From Diplosphaera chodatii (Eukaryota > Chlorophyta > Trebouxiophyceae > Prasiolales > Stichococcaceae): DNA of 64,000 nucleotides. The translations under genes were made by a program, and so were the position numbers. The DNA lies in contig JAALGY010000018.1 in assembly GCA_032358165.1 (NCBI GenBank), positions 248,001 to 312,000 of the forward strand. The letters run 5' to 3'. The notes beneath the pieces were generated by a model. The model saw nothing but the letters and a program-made list of their open reading frames with translations, was not told the origin of the DNA and searched no databases. Of this stretch, positions 48,701 through 61,754 are shown piece by piece. Each line of letters opens with the position of its first letter. The first letter of the stretch is position 1.

Positions 48701-51700
48701 TGGTGGTCGTGCGCGACATCTTCCGCAAGTACCCCAACAAGTGCGCGGCTGACCTGCCAATTATGTGAGCCGTCAGCTGCAGAAACTCCCCACCATACTC
48801 CCAGCAGTCTGTCTCAGTGCAGCATGGCACGTGCACGTTGCGCTGATGCACACAGTTCGGCCGCAGGTTGCGTGGTCTCGGTCACTATGCTGCGGCTGTC
48901 AGTGCGTAGTTGCTGTGTATGCTCCTGGCCTGTCCGACTGCAAGGGTCGAACAGCGCATCTATCCTAATGTGTGTGCTGCCAAAGGTGTTGACGTGCGCA
49001 TGCACAATCCAACAGAATGCTGCCCCTGTGCTTGCGCAGGTACGAGGGCATCCTCTCGCTGCTGTGCGAGAACCTGGACACCCTCGACCGGTTTGAGCCG
49101 GAGGCAAAGGCAGCCATGGTGTGGGTGCTGGGTGAGCGCTTCTTTCACCCAGTCCTCGCTGGACGCTCGTGACGTGCTGCGCATGCTGGGCTTCAGTGCA
49201 TGGTCGGCAGCATGCAGCAGACAAAAAAAACCCAGCAGCATATGACCCTGGTAGTCCGCATTCAACCCTGCACACACTCCCTTCCTTCAGGTGAATACGC
49301 CGACCGCATCGACAACGCTGACGACCTGCTGGAGCCATTCATTGACGCCTTTCCAGAAGAGCCCATCGTGGTGTGTAGCACGTTCACCCTTTGGCAGCGG
49401 ATATCTGACACTGCAAGTGCACATGACGCCTCTCCAGCGGACATGGACAGTGTTGTTGGCCCAGGAAAAGGAAGTGGCGCTTGCAATGCTGGGGTGTCCC
49501 CATATCTTCTGAACTCCAATCCCGCCATGTACTGCAGGTGCAGCTGCAGCTGGTGTCGGCGGCGGTGAAGCTGTTCCTGAAGAAGACGACTGGCAAGGCG
49601 CAGGCCATGATCCAGCTGGTGCTGACATACGCCACGCAGGTGGGGACACAGTACCCCGCACCCTGAGCTGGGCCTGTTGTTTTTCATTCAAGAGGCGCTG
49701 CGCGGCATCACGACTGTGTTGCGGTTCACAGGGGTTTGTCATTGCAGACTCGATGAGGCTGCATGTCAGGGTGTGTTTAAATAATATATGGCTATCTGTG
49801 CTGTTGCTGACATGACGGTATGTTGTGTGTTCTGCAGTCAACAGATGACCCGGACCTGCGGGACCGCGCCTTCATCTACTGGCGCCTGCTGTCTACAGAC
49901 CCAGAGGGTGAGGGCAGACAATACACCTGGTGAAACTGGTGTTCGATGGAGGGTCTCTGATGCTGTCAAGTGTCGAGCCGGCCTGTGACCATGCTGAGTT
50001 TGACAGGGCTCTGGTGCTGGCAAAGCAGCTCAGCAACTGTGCTTGTCTGAGACATTCACCATCATCATCATTATCATCGATCAATCTTTTCGTAAGTGCT
50101 CCCCTGGTCCTGCAGCCGCAAAGGCCATGGTGCTGGCTGCAAAGCCCACCATCGAGGACACCTCCTCCGCGCTGGACCCGCAGCTGCTCAGTACCCTGTT
50201 CGCCAACCTGGGCATGCTGGCGTCCGTGTACCAGAAGCCGCCTGAGGCGTTTGCGTCGCGTGTGCGGCCAGATGTGCTGCAGGTCGACTCCGTGGAGGCA
50301 CCGCATGCGGTGCGAACCACAACCTAAGGCTGTCTGTGCCTGCCTCGTCTCAAGATGGAATCTAGAACAGCGTGCATGAAGGCGCTTGCAGCCGTACTGC
50401 TTGCTGTCTGCAGGCCTGCGTCAGACCTCTGAGTTGGCTGCAGTGGAGAGGGGGAGCATGTGTCTGACGCGCTCACAGTGCATGTGCGCCGTCAGCCTGC
50501 AGTCAAGTGGGGGCGCCCAGCAGCTGACACAGACTCATGTGCACACAGGTCGACGACTCATCAGTGGCTGCCAGCGAGGATGGCTCGTCATCTGTGCAAC
50601 AAACAGACCAGCCGCCATCTGCACAGGTCAGTTCTGTCTGCCAGTGCAGCAGCTCTGCACTTTGCACAAGCTCGACTTGTCCCGGTTGACTGCCTTCATC
50701 GCTGCGGAAAGCTGCTCCACCATGTCCTTGGCAGATTCAATAAGGTTTGATCTCCTGCGCATCTCCATTCAAATGTGTGCGCAGGCGCCGCCGCCTCCGC
50801 CGCCGCCGCAGGTAGAAAACCTGATGGACCTGCTGGACCTGGGGGGTGACGACGAGCAGCCTGCAGCCCAGGCGGCCACAGCAGCCTCCACAGGCGAGCC
50901 TGCTGCTGCATGTGCCGCAACTGCTTCTCCTGTCAGGCGCTTGAGATTATGGGCTGCCCATGCGTTGGGGGTGCACAGCAGCGGCCTCCCTGACGGGCTG
51001 CGTAGCTCAGCTGTACCCTTCCTGGCAGCGCAGGTGGTTTGGATGATCTCCTGGTTGGTCCTTGGCGACCTACCCGCCGCTGGCGCCACGTGTGTGGATC
51101 CACCAAGTTTGCTGGCAATGGTGTCATGGCGCATGTCTGTTGATGCTTGCACAGGCGACAGCCTGGGCGGCCTGGGCCTGGGCCTCGACGAGCTCGGCAT
51201 GGATGACCTGAGCACCCCATCGGCGCCCGCTGGAGGGGTGGGGGCGGACCCGCTGCAGGGGCTGGGCGCCTCGCCGGCAGCCGCGCCGCAGCAGCAGCCG
51301 CAGCAGCAGACGCTGCTGTCGCCAGGTGGGGAACCTGCTGTCGCCGGGCTGTGGGGCGTGTGGCGGGTGTCTCCCCACTCCCGGGCTGAGGCAGGGCGAG
51401 GTGGTAACAGTGGGGCAGACATAGTCTTGCACTTCTGAGTGTGGCAGGTCCTGTCCAGTGCCAATTGAAGAGAGGACTGTAGCCCTACAGCACGATAGGG
51501 CTACCCCAGTAGCCCCTGCCGCGAGTGGAGGGCTTCTTTGATCCTCGACTGCCTTTCGCTGCAGAAACCTCCGATGGGCTGTCGCTGGAGGGGTCCTGGG
51601 TGCACGGCGGCGATGGGAACCCGGCGCTGCGGCTGACGGCGCGCAACGGCTCGGGCGCCACGCTGCACAACTTCATGGTGCAGTTCAACAAGAACGCCAT

Positions 51701-52248
51701 GGGCCTGGCGCCGGCGTCGCAGGTAGACCGTCGCCTCCACCGCAGACGTGTGCTGTCAAGTGTGGCAACACACACACGCAGCTACTCACATTGCAGCTCT
51801 TTGTTGAGCTCTGGTGTGCACCGTCCTTGGACTGTGGACTGTCACCCGTGTACTGTGGCCTCTGGCATAGATGACCGCTTCTGGCTCTGCAGACGCTCGG
51901 GTTTGAGCCCATTGCGCCGGGCGCCACCGCAACGGCTGAGCTGGGGACCGTTCAGAACCAGGCGCTGCACAACCCCGCCGCCCAACCTGGGTCCCTGCAG
52001 GTTGGAATAACTGCCGCCGTGGCGCCTCGCCAGCATGGGCTTGTTGATGCGCATGCAGGCCCGCCATGCATGCCGGTGTTCTCATGCTCGCATTCCGCAG
52101 GCTTCTGCATGTGCTGCTGTGTCACCCGGTCACATGTTGTGTCACGGGGCAACGACCTGCGGGGTGTCGGCTGCAGGTTGCGGTCAAGAACAACGAGCAA
52201 GGGGTGATGTACTTCGAGACGACTTTGCCGCAGGAGGTGCTGGGCTGA
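45776..52248 (+). CDS. AP-1/AP-2 complex beta-adaptin, short appendage
   Basis: Large subunit of the clathrin adaptor at the trans-Golgi or plasma membrane. The start [14 protein letters not shown], split after one base of the last codon, is the family N terminus. The trunk follows closely: [155 protein letters not shown] and [21 protein letters not shown] hinge carries the clathrin-box-like MDLLDLGG, a Gly/Leu-rich stretch and a poly-Gln patch. The appendage sandwich subdomain is present ([44 protein letters not shown]). The frame then stops 11 codons later at 52248, and I find no platform subdomain before the next gene. Green algae often use one beta for both AP-1 and AP-2. Confidence 0.9.
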
Positions 52249-52771
52249 AGGGGCGGATGTCGAATGGGGCAGCTGCGCATTGGTGGGGACTGTTGCTGGA
52301 CATGACGTGCTTGCCAGCGGCAGGGCCAGCCCGTCTGTGCAGCCAAACTGTGTGCTCATGCGAGCGTGCGGTATCTTGATAGCCTCGACACCATCGTGTG
52401 CACATTGCTACGCAATCAAGGCGAAGAATCACACCTCCCTGGATCGTGGCAAGTGGGTCAATGCAACATGCCCTCCGCTAAAGTTACCACACACATGCGT
52501 ACTTTCAGTAGTCTCGCCCTCCGCATGCGGCTTCACCCAGCAGAGTGCCCTGAACCGACTTGCAGCATCTGCATTAGTATCTGGTAGCTTGGTGCTTGAT
52601 CTTGCCAGTGCATGAACATCGCCAGGTGTGCTGGCCGCCACCGTTTGTAGCTGCCATCTGGCTCTTCACTGCAGCCTGCAGTTCTGACCCATCGGTTCTG
52701 GGCCTGCGAACCCATCGGCAACAGGGCCAGGAGGCGTAGTACAGCGCCTGCGGGGCGCTGGCTAGCCCGCT
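52249..52771. other. Spacer between beta-adaptin and eIF2-gamma
   Basis: 523 bp. I searched it for the missing beta-adaptin platform subdomain. A stretch reading NRLAAS near 52550 resembles a platform fragment too weakly to claim. Otherwise nothing. Confidence 0.4.
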
Positions 52772-55700
52772 ATGTCTAAGAAGCTCAGGGAGCAGGTTTG
52801 CAGTGGGCATGCGCTGCAGATTGCCTGTTGCTTGCTCAGGGCAGCACCACCTGCTGCAGCACGCACATTGCAGACGTGATCATTTACTACTAAATGCAGG
52901 ACTTATCAAATCTCAACGTCAATGAGTTGACGCCGCTCACCCCTGAGGTCATCTCGCGGCAGGCGACCATCAACATCGGTGAGCGCAGCACTCGTCATGG
53001 CAACTCTCAGCGGAGGGCTTGCGAAAGCTGCCACTGTGTGCACTGAAACAGTTGCTACAGACCACCTTGGCTGACACCAGCACATTGCTGGCGGTGCTGC
53101 AGCGGTAGTCTTTGCACAAACCTGGGGAATGTGGTCGAAGCATTTGTTCATGCTTCTGCAGGCACAATTGGCCATGTGGCGCACGGCAAGTCCACAGTGG
53201 TGAAGGCCATCTCGGGGGTGCAGACAGTGCGGTTCAAGAACGAGCTGGAGCGCAACATTACCATCAAGCTCGGCTATGCGAACGCAAAGATCTTCAAGGC
53301 AGCCAGCGCCCGCTGCCCGCGGTGAGCCGCGTGGCATAGCCACAATACCTCCCTACATCTGTGCAGAACCAGTGCAGGAGGCTCTGCACAGCATCAACAC
53401 GGAAGTCTTTTGTGACGCAGTCTGCAGCTTGAAGACTGAGTTCACAGCGCTGCGTTTGAATCACATGCGCAGCCCAGCATCAATCAGGCCATTACCCACG
53501 CCCACGCAGGCCCGCCTGCTACAAGGCGTACGGCTCGTCGAAGGAGGACAGCCCGGCGTGCGATGTGCCCGGCTTCGAGGGCGGCCCCATGGAGCTCCTG
53601 CGCCATGTGTCGTTTGTCGACTGCCCGGGCCACGACATTCTCATGGCCACCATGCTGAACGGCGCGGCGGTGATGGACGGCGCCTTCCTGCTGATCGCCG
53701 CCAATGAGACCTGCCCGCAGCCGCAGACATCAGGCGCGAGTCTGCGCTGGCATCTGCAGGACGCTGCTGTTGCGAGCGCCTGCCCACGCTGAAGCTTTGT
53801 GGGCGTGCACCAGCCTGGCAAGCGGCGCAGACCCGCTGGAGGGAGGCGTCCTGACGGAGCGCTCTGTTGCCGCTGCAGAGCACTTAGCAGCCGTGGAGAT
53901 CATGCAGCTGAAGCACATCATCATCCTGCAGAACAAGATCGATCTCATAGATGAGACCAAGGCCACCACGCAGCACGACCAGATCCAGTCCTTCATCCAG
54001 GTGGGGACCAGGCTGTGTTTCTCCTCTGCTGCTGTAGTATTCACACACACAGGTCAGCAGCAGATGCCAGGCTCTGCGGTAACTCCTGCAAATACCATAG
54101 GCGCAGCCGCCTGGCAGCGGCAGACTTGCAAAGTCTACTTCATGCTTGCCCTCAGGGGACTATTGCGGAGGGCGCACCCGTGGTGCCCATCTCAGCGCAG
54201 CTCAAGTACAACATCGATGCTGTGTGCGAGTACATCGTGAAGAAGATCCCAGTGCCCGTGCGGTGAGCCGTTGGAGCATGTCTTCACTTGACTGTTGGGC
54301 GCAGCCCTCACCGCCAAGGGACCCCCATCTTGTCAAGCTTGCCATATCGTGCAGCTGCAGGGCGGAACAGGGTGAGCGACTGATTTCTGCCCTGTGTAGG
54401 GACTTCACATCGCCGCCGCAGATGATCGTGATCCGGTCCTTCGACGTCAACAAGCCCGGGTCCGAGGTGGAGGAGCTGCAGGGCGGCGTCGCCGGCGGCT
54501 CCATCCTGCAGGTGTGGTGCCGCTGCTGCTTTTGCTGCCCACTCTCAGAATGCGCCACTCAGGTGTGGGCGACCGCAGCCGTTAGGGGTACGTGCAGGGT
54601 GTTGAACAGCGTTGGCGCCTGCGGGGGCACACCAGGGCAGCCGTGCTGCTAGTGCTGCGTGCAGAGGACAACGCAATGGGTCATGTCGACTCCCCCCCTT
54701 GATGTGCGCTGCCGGCACCTTGCTGCAGGGGGTGCTGAAGATGGGGCAGGAGGTGGAGGTGCGGCCGGGGATCGTGACCAAGGATGCGGAGGGGCGCGCG
54801 GCGTGCCTGCCCATCTACTCCCGCATCGTGTCCCTCAAGGCGGAGGACAACTCGCTGCAGTACGCGGTGCCAGGCGGCCTCATCGGCGTGGGCATGACGG
54901 TGAGAGCTAGGCCCAAAGAGCGCCTTATCCCGGCCCCCTGTCTTGCTGTCGTGGCTCGTTCGAGGGTGAACAGTGCGCCTGCGGGTGCCGCGCCCACAGC
55001 AGCACGCTGCAGTGGGCCGGCCACGGAACTCGGCATTGGCACCAAGGGCACCTGCCAGCTTGCAGTGGTTCGTCGTTGGCCTGTTGGTCTCGCCCGCATT
55101 GGCACTGCAGCGCAGAAAAGCGCAGCGCAGCACAGAGCACGCGCAGATTCCCTGCACACCAGGCTCACCAAATGTTGACGTGCCCCTGCAGGTGGACCCC
55201 ACGCTGACGCGGGCAGATCGGCTGGTGGGGCAGGTGCTGGGCGAGGTGGGCGCGCTGCCTGACGTCTTCACCGAGCTGGAGATCAACTTCTTCCTGCTGC
55301 GCCGGCTGCTGGGCGTCCGCACCACGGTGCGGTCTTTGCCTCCTGCTGCCTGATGAAGCGGACAGACACAGGCAGCTGCCCCTGCGGCATGGGGTTACCC
55401 CGCCCCTGCAGCGCTGAGCTTGACTGTGGCAACTGGCAGTCTGCATTCATCGCTGCATATCGCTAGCGTCAGCAGGTGCTGTTCCTTGACTGCTGGCCAT
55501 CACCGGCATACGGATGCACGTCATTACAGCACTGACGCTGGGTCCTGCTGGCTGCACAGAGCGGCGAGAAGCAGGGCAAGGTGACCAAGCTCAGCAAGTC
55601 GGAGGTGCTGATGCTCAACATCGGCTCCATGTGCACCGGCGCCAAGGTCCTCGCGGTGCGTCACCCCTGCACCCTAAACCCTGTTTGCGCTGCACAGCTC

Positions 55701-56039
55701 CGGAGCATGCCTGCCTCGTGCTGCTGCCAACAACGCACACCTGGCTGCTCGAGCAGAGGGTACCAACGCTTCCTACCACAGCTGCCAATGCTTCAGGACG
55801 CATTTTGGCCGGCGGCACACCTGCTGCGCTGATGTGTGGCAAAGCCCTGCGGGCACTTCACCCTTTGCAACCGCCTGCAGGTGAAGGGCGACCTGGCGAA
55901 GCTGCAGCTGACGTCGCCGGTGTGCACAAAGGAGGGCGAGAAGATCGCGCTCAGCCGGCGGGTGGAGAAGCACTGGCGGCTCATCGGCTGGGGGCAGATC
56001 CAGAAGGGGCTGTCCATCAGCATGCCGGGGCGGCAGTGA
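52772..56039 (+). CDS. EIF2S3: Translation initiation factor eIF2 subunit gamma
   Basis: eIF2-gamma is the GTPase that binds Met-tRNAi in the ternary complex. The start exon is only 24 bases (MSKKLREQ), followed by [19 protein letters not shown] motifs: [14 protein letters not shown] (G1), [20 protein letters not shown] (G3), [10 protein letters not shown] (G4) and [10 protein letters not shown] (G5). The zinc-knuckle region reads [20 protein letters not shown]. Domains II and III follow with [70 protein letters not shown] and [19 protein letters not shown], stop at 56037-56039. About ten exons, length near the usual 460-470. One intron (from 53734) appears to have a GC donor. Confidence 0.95.
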
Positions 56040-56749
56040 CGCGTGTCAGGATTCGGCATGTGGCCAAATTGGCCGTATCTGGCCATGTTGGGCCATGTTT
56101 GGAGAGTCTGCCAAGTCTGCCACATGTGCAAATCCGGCATGGCTGCAGCGAGCCATGGCTGCCGCACGCAATGCGCTGCTGCAGCTGGACTCGTCATCTC
56201 GGTTGCTCAGCTGGCCATTGAAAGCATCTGCGGCACCACACGAAGCGAATGTGCTGCACGAGCCCTGCAGTACCCCAACTCACACCCCACCGCAGCTGCA
56301 TGCCCCTGGGGCACATCTGGATGCCCATGTTTAGACTGCAAGTTCGGTCGCAGTCACCATTTGCGCTGGGTATGTCAAGCGCATATCATGGTACTCAATG
56401 AGGCCGGTTGTTCTGCGTTCTGCCAGAGCTAATCTGCATGGCCAAAAGCAATGTCGAATGCTGACCATCAGCTGCAGATCAGTCAATGGTCCGAAGGCAG
56501 GCAGGGTGCTCTTTTTCACCTTCCGCCCGCACCGATATGAACGACTGAAGGTGGGTGTCTGACGTGCGGGTCGTGGCCGTGGGCTGCCTCTCAAGTCCGT
56601 CTTGAGAACCGCCCCGACCTTGGCCAGCTGGACATGCCAGCGCTGCTGCGGACAGCAGCGCTGTCAAAGACAGACCATCAGACCTCTGATCAAATGCACG
56701 CGGCCGGCCATTTCACCTGAACAGACAGCAGCCTTCTGCTCAGCCTAGA
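56040..56749. other. Intergenic between eIF2-gamma and TMF-like golgin
   Basis: 710 bp. Near 56065-56140 the words TGGCC and CATGTT recur several times in a loosely repetitive stretch. No exon or RNA gene seen. Confidence 0.4.
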
Positions 56750-59700
56750 ATGGACGACAGAGCAGATGGCGATGCGGCGCAGCTGCAGAAGCGGTGCGTG
56801 AAACCGAGACTAGTCATCAAGCGAGTGCAGCGAGATCCATTGGCATGTGCTGTGCAAGACAAGTGCAGGCGTTGTCAGGTCGCCTGCGGATTACAGCACT
56901 TGCACTCAGCCTGGGACATGGTATGCATGCAGGCTGCGACAGCTGGAGGGCAAGGTCGCTACACTCTCCGTGATCAATGGAGCGCTGCAGAAGGAGAACG
57001 ACACGCTGCGCGAGGTGCGCACTGTGCAGGGTACACTATTGCCTGTCGCTGCCGTTGCCATGCGCCTTGCAGGCTGCAGTTGACTGCACGGCAACAAGAT
57101 GCTGCATCACCTCACCTGACCGCCAGATGCCGCCGCTAAGCAGGGTGCAGCAAGCAGCGACGGCGCACACGCTGCGGCGGAGCTAGCCGAGCTCCAGGAG
57201 GAGTTCCAGCGCCGCCTGGGGGCCGCGGACCGGACCATCGCCGCCCTGAAGGTGCCGCGCCCTCCTGGCTCCTGACCGCTGCGGAGCAATGCTGCGTCAG
57301 AGGCTGCGCAGAGCGGCTCACCAGTGGCGCGCCCGGCTGCAGCAGCCCTATAGCTGAGCGCAGCCATGGGGTCGATACTGGTGGCCGCATGAAGCACAAC
57401 ACCTGCGGGGTTGCAGCTGAATGTCGGCTGATGCGGTTTGGACTCTTTGCAGGATGAGCGGGATGAGCTGCGGGGCGAGGCGGACAGGGCGGTGCGCGGC
57501 ACGGGCGCCTCGGCGGGGCGCCTCGCCGACAGCCAGGCGCTCGTGGCGGCGCTGCAGGTTGGCCCGCACTTTCAAGTGCCAGGCTGCACTGCTGTGTTGT
57601 GTGACAGCTCCACCGCAGCGCTACAGCGCCAACCACTCAGTGGCATCGCGTGCTTCGAGACCCCGTGTAGGGGGCGCCCGCCAGCCCTGCGGCGGCTCTC
57701 AGCATCCTGCTGCATCTGCATGCACACCGGATGCTCAGGGCGTGGGTCGTCGCAGGACGAGGGGGAGAAGCTGGCGCGCAGGAACGGGGAGCTGGAGGCG
57801 GCGCTGCGGCGGGTGCGGGCAGCCAACCGGGAGGCCGACGCCGAGCGGGACCGGCTGGCGGCGCGCGTCGCCTCACTAGAGTCCCAGGCACGCTGCCCGC
57901 TGAAAAGAGTTCAGTGCCGCGCCTCTTGCATGCTGCACAGGTCTGCGTGACTGCTGGTTGCCTTAGTGCAGGTTGCCATGGTCAGCGTGATGTGGCAGGC
58001 TCTGCTGTGCACCATTGTTGACATTTGCTCCTGCCCTGGCCTGCTGAACATCCAGTTGATCGCACGACGGCAGGTCGCCGCTGAGCGCGAGGCCGGAGCA
58101 GCTGCACGAGCGGAGGCTGTCGGGAGCGCCGAGTCGCTGGCAGCCCAGCTGGCGGCGGAACGGGCGTCGGCAGCGGAAGAGCTGGCAGCGGCACAGCAAC
58201 CTGCAGAGGACGCCGCTCATGCAGCCTCGACAGCCAGGTGACTCGCACTTTTGCGTGCAAGCCTCACTTGCTCTTTGTATGCAAGCCTCGCCTGCCTTTG
58301 TACAGCAGCAACTGGATGCACGGGGCAAAGTGTGGCTGGGGCGAGATGCGCCCACTGTTGCCAGGCGCTGGCTGTTGCGCAGGAGTCGTGCGGTGGCAAC
58401 ACGCGTGTGCCCCGTCTGTGCATGATCACATCGAGCGGCTGCCTGGTGGCATTGGAGACGGCACTGCCGCAGCAGTTTCGCTGCCCTGATCCTGCAGGGG
58501 TGATGAGGCCGCGCTGGAGGCGGCTTCGCAGCGCGAGGCGCAGCTGGCTGCCCGGCTGAATGAGCTGCAGGCCCAGATGGAGGCTGCCGCCGCAGCAGGT
58601 GAATGGTGTGGGGATTTACATCTGTCGAACCTCACACAAACTTGTGCGTCCAAAGCGTATGGCAGCTGCGCCAGTCACTGGGGCCTGCACAGCAACACCC
58701 TCTTGCGTTGCTTTACGGCTGGCATCTGCTGCAGGTGACAGGGCGCAGTCGCGGCTGCGGGCAGAGGCGTCTGCAGCCGAGGCACGGGCGCGGGCTGCAG
58801 AGGCGGCGCTGTCAGAGGCCGGGGCGTCCGCTTCGGAGTCCACCAAGCCGCTGCTCAGGTGCGCCACCCGTGCCTGGCCACTGCTGACTGCAGAGCCGGA
58901 GCAGTGTGCCGATGTGCTGTTTCGGGCGGCTCTGCCAGCGCCCCACACAGCCGTGCCTGCATAAAGTGCTGCAGGCAGGTCGAGGCGGCATCGGCGGCGC
59001 TTGCGGCGCAACGGCGGGCGGCGGCAGAAGCGGAGTCCCGGCTGCAGGAGCGGCTGGCGGACGCGGAGGCTACGGCGGCTGCAGCCGCCACAGGGCAGCG
59101 CGCCGCGGCCGCACGCTGTTCGGCAGCTGAGGGCGCTGCGGGGCAGGCAAGCATGCACAGCTATACGTCCCTGGTCATCTCGCCAGAGCTGCAGACTCAA
59201 TGTGGCACCTCCTCTGCGTCTGTGCTTGCATGCTTGCCACCTGCAGCGCTTCGCAGGTGCGGCAGTTGTGCGCCTACGGCAGCACCTGCTGTGCTGATCT
59301 GGCACAGGCAGGCAGGCCCCTTGACTTCCAGCATGGCCCTCATGTGCAGGCAAGAGCAGAGGCAGCTGCATCGGCTCGGCAGGCAGCAGATACCCGGCGA
59401 GCTTTGGAGGCTGAGCAGCGCAGCGACAAAATGTCAACAACCAGACCCACAGATACATGTGATATGCTTTTGATTGCTGTGTCTCCTTTGCGGCAGCCAA
59501 TCAGAGAGACGAACGGCCGACACCAGTTTAGCAGAGCAATCAATTCACATGTGTCGCAAGGGCAACACATCATAGCTTACAGAATGCAAAGCGTTACAGA
59601 ATGCAAAGTGTGCACCATTGTCGGTGCTCATTAGGGTCTGGAACTAATCGAATGCTCGGAAGAGCCTACCTGCAGCAGCATGCGATACTACTGATGCCTG

Positions 59701-61297
59701 CTGTCAAGCTGTCTGCTGCAGTTGCCCCTGTTACATTTTATGTTGTCAGGTTCTGGACTAACATGTTGCAGTGTTTGCAGGGCCGCAGCTGCAGAGGCGT
59801 CAGCCGCATCGGCAGCAGATGAACTGGTGCATGCACGGGCGGCGGCAGCGGAGGCAGAGGCGGCTACAGCCGCTGCGGCGGCTGGCTGGCGTGAGCGTCT
59901 GTGGGCTGCTGAAGAGCAGGTACATTGGTTGCAGGTTATGCACTGCAGAATCTTGATTTGCAGAGATGCTCAGGAATTTTTCTGTGAAGCCATCTGCTAC
60001 TATGCAGTCCACTGTCAGGCTGACCTTCAGAACTGTCTGTGACTGGTATCACTCCACTGAGGTAGCTGCGTAAGGCCATGGCAGCAGCAGCGCACACGCC
60101 TGCCACACGTCATGCCCACAGGGCTGCTGCCGCCTCAAAGCACCAATTCAGTGGGCTCGGGCATGGTTGCTGTACACACTGCCTCCGGTCGCAGGCGCGT
60201 GCCCTGGCGGCCAGCAACGAGCGGCTGGAGCGCCGTCTCGCGGCCGTAGCCGCCAGCACTGACAGCGTGCAGCCAGATTCGGCGCTGCCCCCCGATGCCA
60301 CCGCAGCACAGCTGCCGAACGGCGTGTCGCATGCGCCGCCGGCGCCCGCGTCTGGGCACGCTCCGGGGCAGGCGCCAGACAACCCTGACGACCTGGATGC
60401 CTGGGTGTCGTCGCTGGCGCCCGCGCAGCCCGCTGCCAGCAGCCGGCAGGGTGCAGCCAAGGCCAGCGCCCTCTCCGCGGCCCAGGCGGCTGCCCTGGAG
60501 CTGCAGGTGACCACCCATTGATGCACGCTGTAGCTTGGATGCTACAGAGTGCTCCAGCCGTCGGATCCCACTGTGGGCTAGTGTGTGAATAGGGAGCACA
60601 ATGATATGTCAGGAAGGTGTTGAGTTTTCATGGGCGCTGCACATTGGCAACACATGTTCGTCGATCGCAAGGAGGCACAGAAATGGGCAGTATTCGTGAC
60701 TGCCTGGGCGCAGCCTGAAGTCAGCTGTAGAGTGCACCTGAGTGGCGCATGAGCCTGAAGCGGCTGTCGCAACTTTGAGCTGAAACAATGCGCCGGTGCG
60801 CTGCCGCAGGTGCAGCGCGCAGAGGCGGAGAGGCTGGCGATGCAGGAGGAGCTGCTGGCTGCGACTCGGCGGGAGGCGGCGGCCGCCCGGGCAGCCCTGG
60901 CGATGCCCACCCTGGAGCGGCAGCTGCAGGTTTACAGTCTGTTTGCTTCATACTTTGTGTCGTGTCTTTGTGTCACATGCATCGACTGCTGTGCAGATGG
61001 CCCAGCTGATCTGCAGCACTGCAGAACATGGCCCATAGCTCAAGTGCTGTCAAGCTGGTACGAGAGGCGGGTCTGCACCGACAGGAGCAAAGGCAGAAGC
61101 TGGACCTGTGTCTGGAGGCCCTGGGGGAGCGCGCCGAGCGCATCGCAGCGCTGGAGGCGGACGTTGCAGAGATAAGAGCAGTGTTCCGGGGCGCTCTGGA
61201 AGAAGCTGTCGGGCAGCTGGCAGAAGCACGAGCGGCAGCAGCAGCGGCAGCTGCTACACCCCAACAGGCAGTGGTAAAGGATGATGCCAGCAGCTGA
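56750..61297 (+). CDS. TMF/GC5-like golgin (coiled coil)
   Basis: A long Ala/Glu/Arg-rich coiled coil split over about fifteen exons. The start MDDRADGDAAQLQKR at 56750 joins in phase to LRQLEGKVATLSVINGALQ. Then come LAELQEEFQRRLGAADRTIA, DERDELRGEADRAVRG, LARRNGELEAALRRVRAANR, a series of AEA-repeat helices, a polar insert (about 60250-60480, Pro/Ala/Asp-rich) and a second coil. The C-terminal block LCLEALGERAERIAALEADV plus AEIRAVFRGALEEAVGQLAE fits the TMF TATA-binding-domain consensus that binds Rab6 at the Golgi. It ends VVKDDASS, stop at 61295-61297. Identification rests on that C-terminal block and overall form. A different golgin or myosin-tail-like protein is possible, and further 5' exons may be missing. 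Confidence 0.62.
59577..59610 (+). repeat. 17-bp tandem repeat, two units
   Basis: TTACAGAATGCAAAGCG is followed directly by the same 17 bases with one change, in an intron of the golgin gene. Confidence 0.8.
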
Positions 61298-61754
61298 GAC
61301 GACATCTGTGTGAGTGGTTTTGCAATCGGCGGTCACTGGACAAACGTGTTCGTGTTTTAATTTGTCCGCATCAACTGAAGCATCTTCGTCACTGTCATGC
61401 ACGGCAGCATGCAGCATGCGCCTGCTGCCCACACAATTGCGGAATGTATGGCCCACACACACTTCCAGCAACAAGCCTTAATGACTGCCAAAAATTGACA
61501 AGGGCATCGCCACCGGTGTCTGTCGTCACAGTCTGCACCAACCTGATGGCACACTGGCCTCCCAAATGCAGGGCTCTACCCACACGCTGTCTGGGTATCT
61601 CAAGCACTTTGCCCGCAAAGAATGTATGTGCCTGTCGTCGCACATCTTCCGATAACTACCTTCCAACCAGTGAAAAGAAATCAATCTAGGGAGCTGCCTG
61701 TGCTGCCACCTTCCATGTGTGTTGCACTTGCCATCGTCTGAAGTTGACGTCAGC
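61298..61754. other. Convergent 3' regions of golgin and amino-acid transporter
   Basis: 457 bp without a gene. No clear TGTAA signal for either neighbour was seen. Confidence 0.4.

Noticed and set aside
50386..51438. 350-codon plus-strand open frame as a separate Pro/Ala-rich gene
   Set aside because: It is the beta-adaptin hinge frame reading through introns. Its true exon parts, such as MDLLDLGG, belong to the adaptin.
52520..52615. Possible beta-adaptin platform fragment (NRLAAS)
   Set aside because: Only six residues resemble the family, with no flanking conservation and no clear splice path from 52248.
58616..59500. 294-codon minus-strand open frame
   Set aside because: Antisense shadow of the Ala/Glu-rich coiled-coil exons; the composition simply mirrors GCN/GAG codons.
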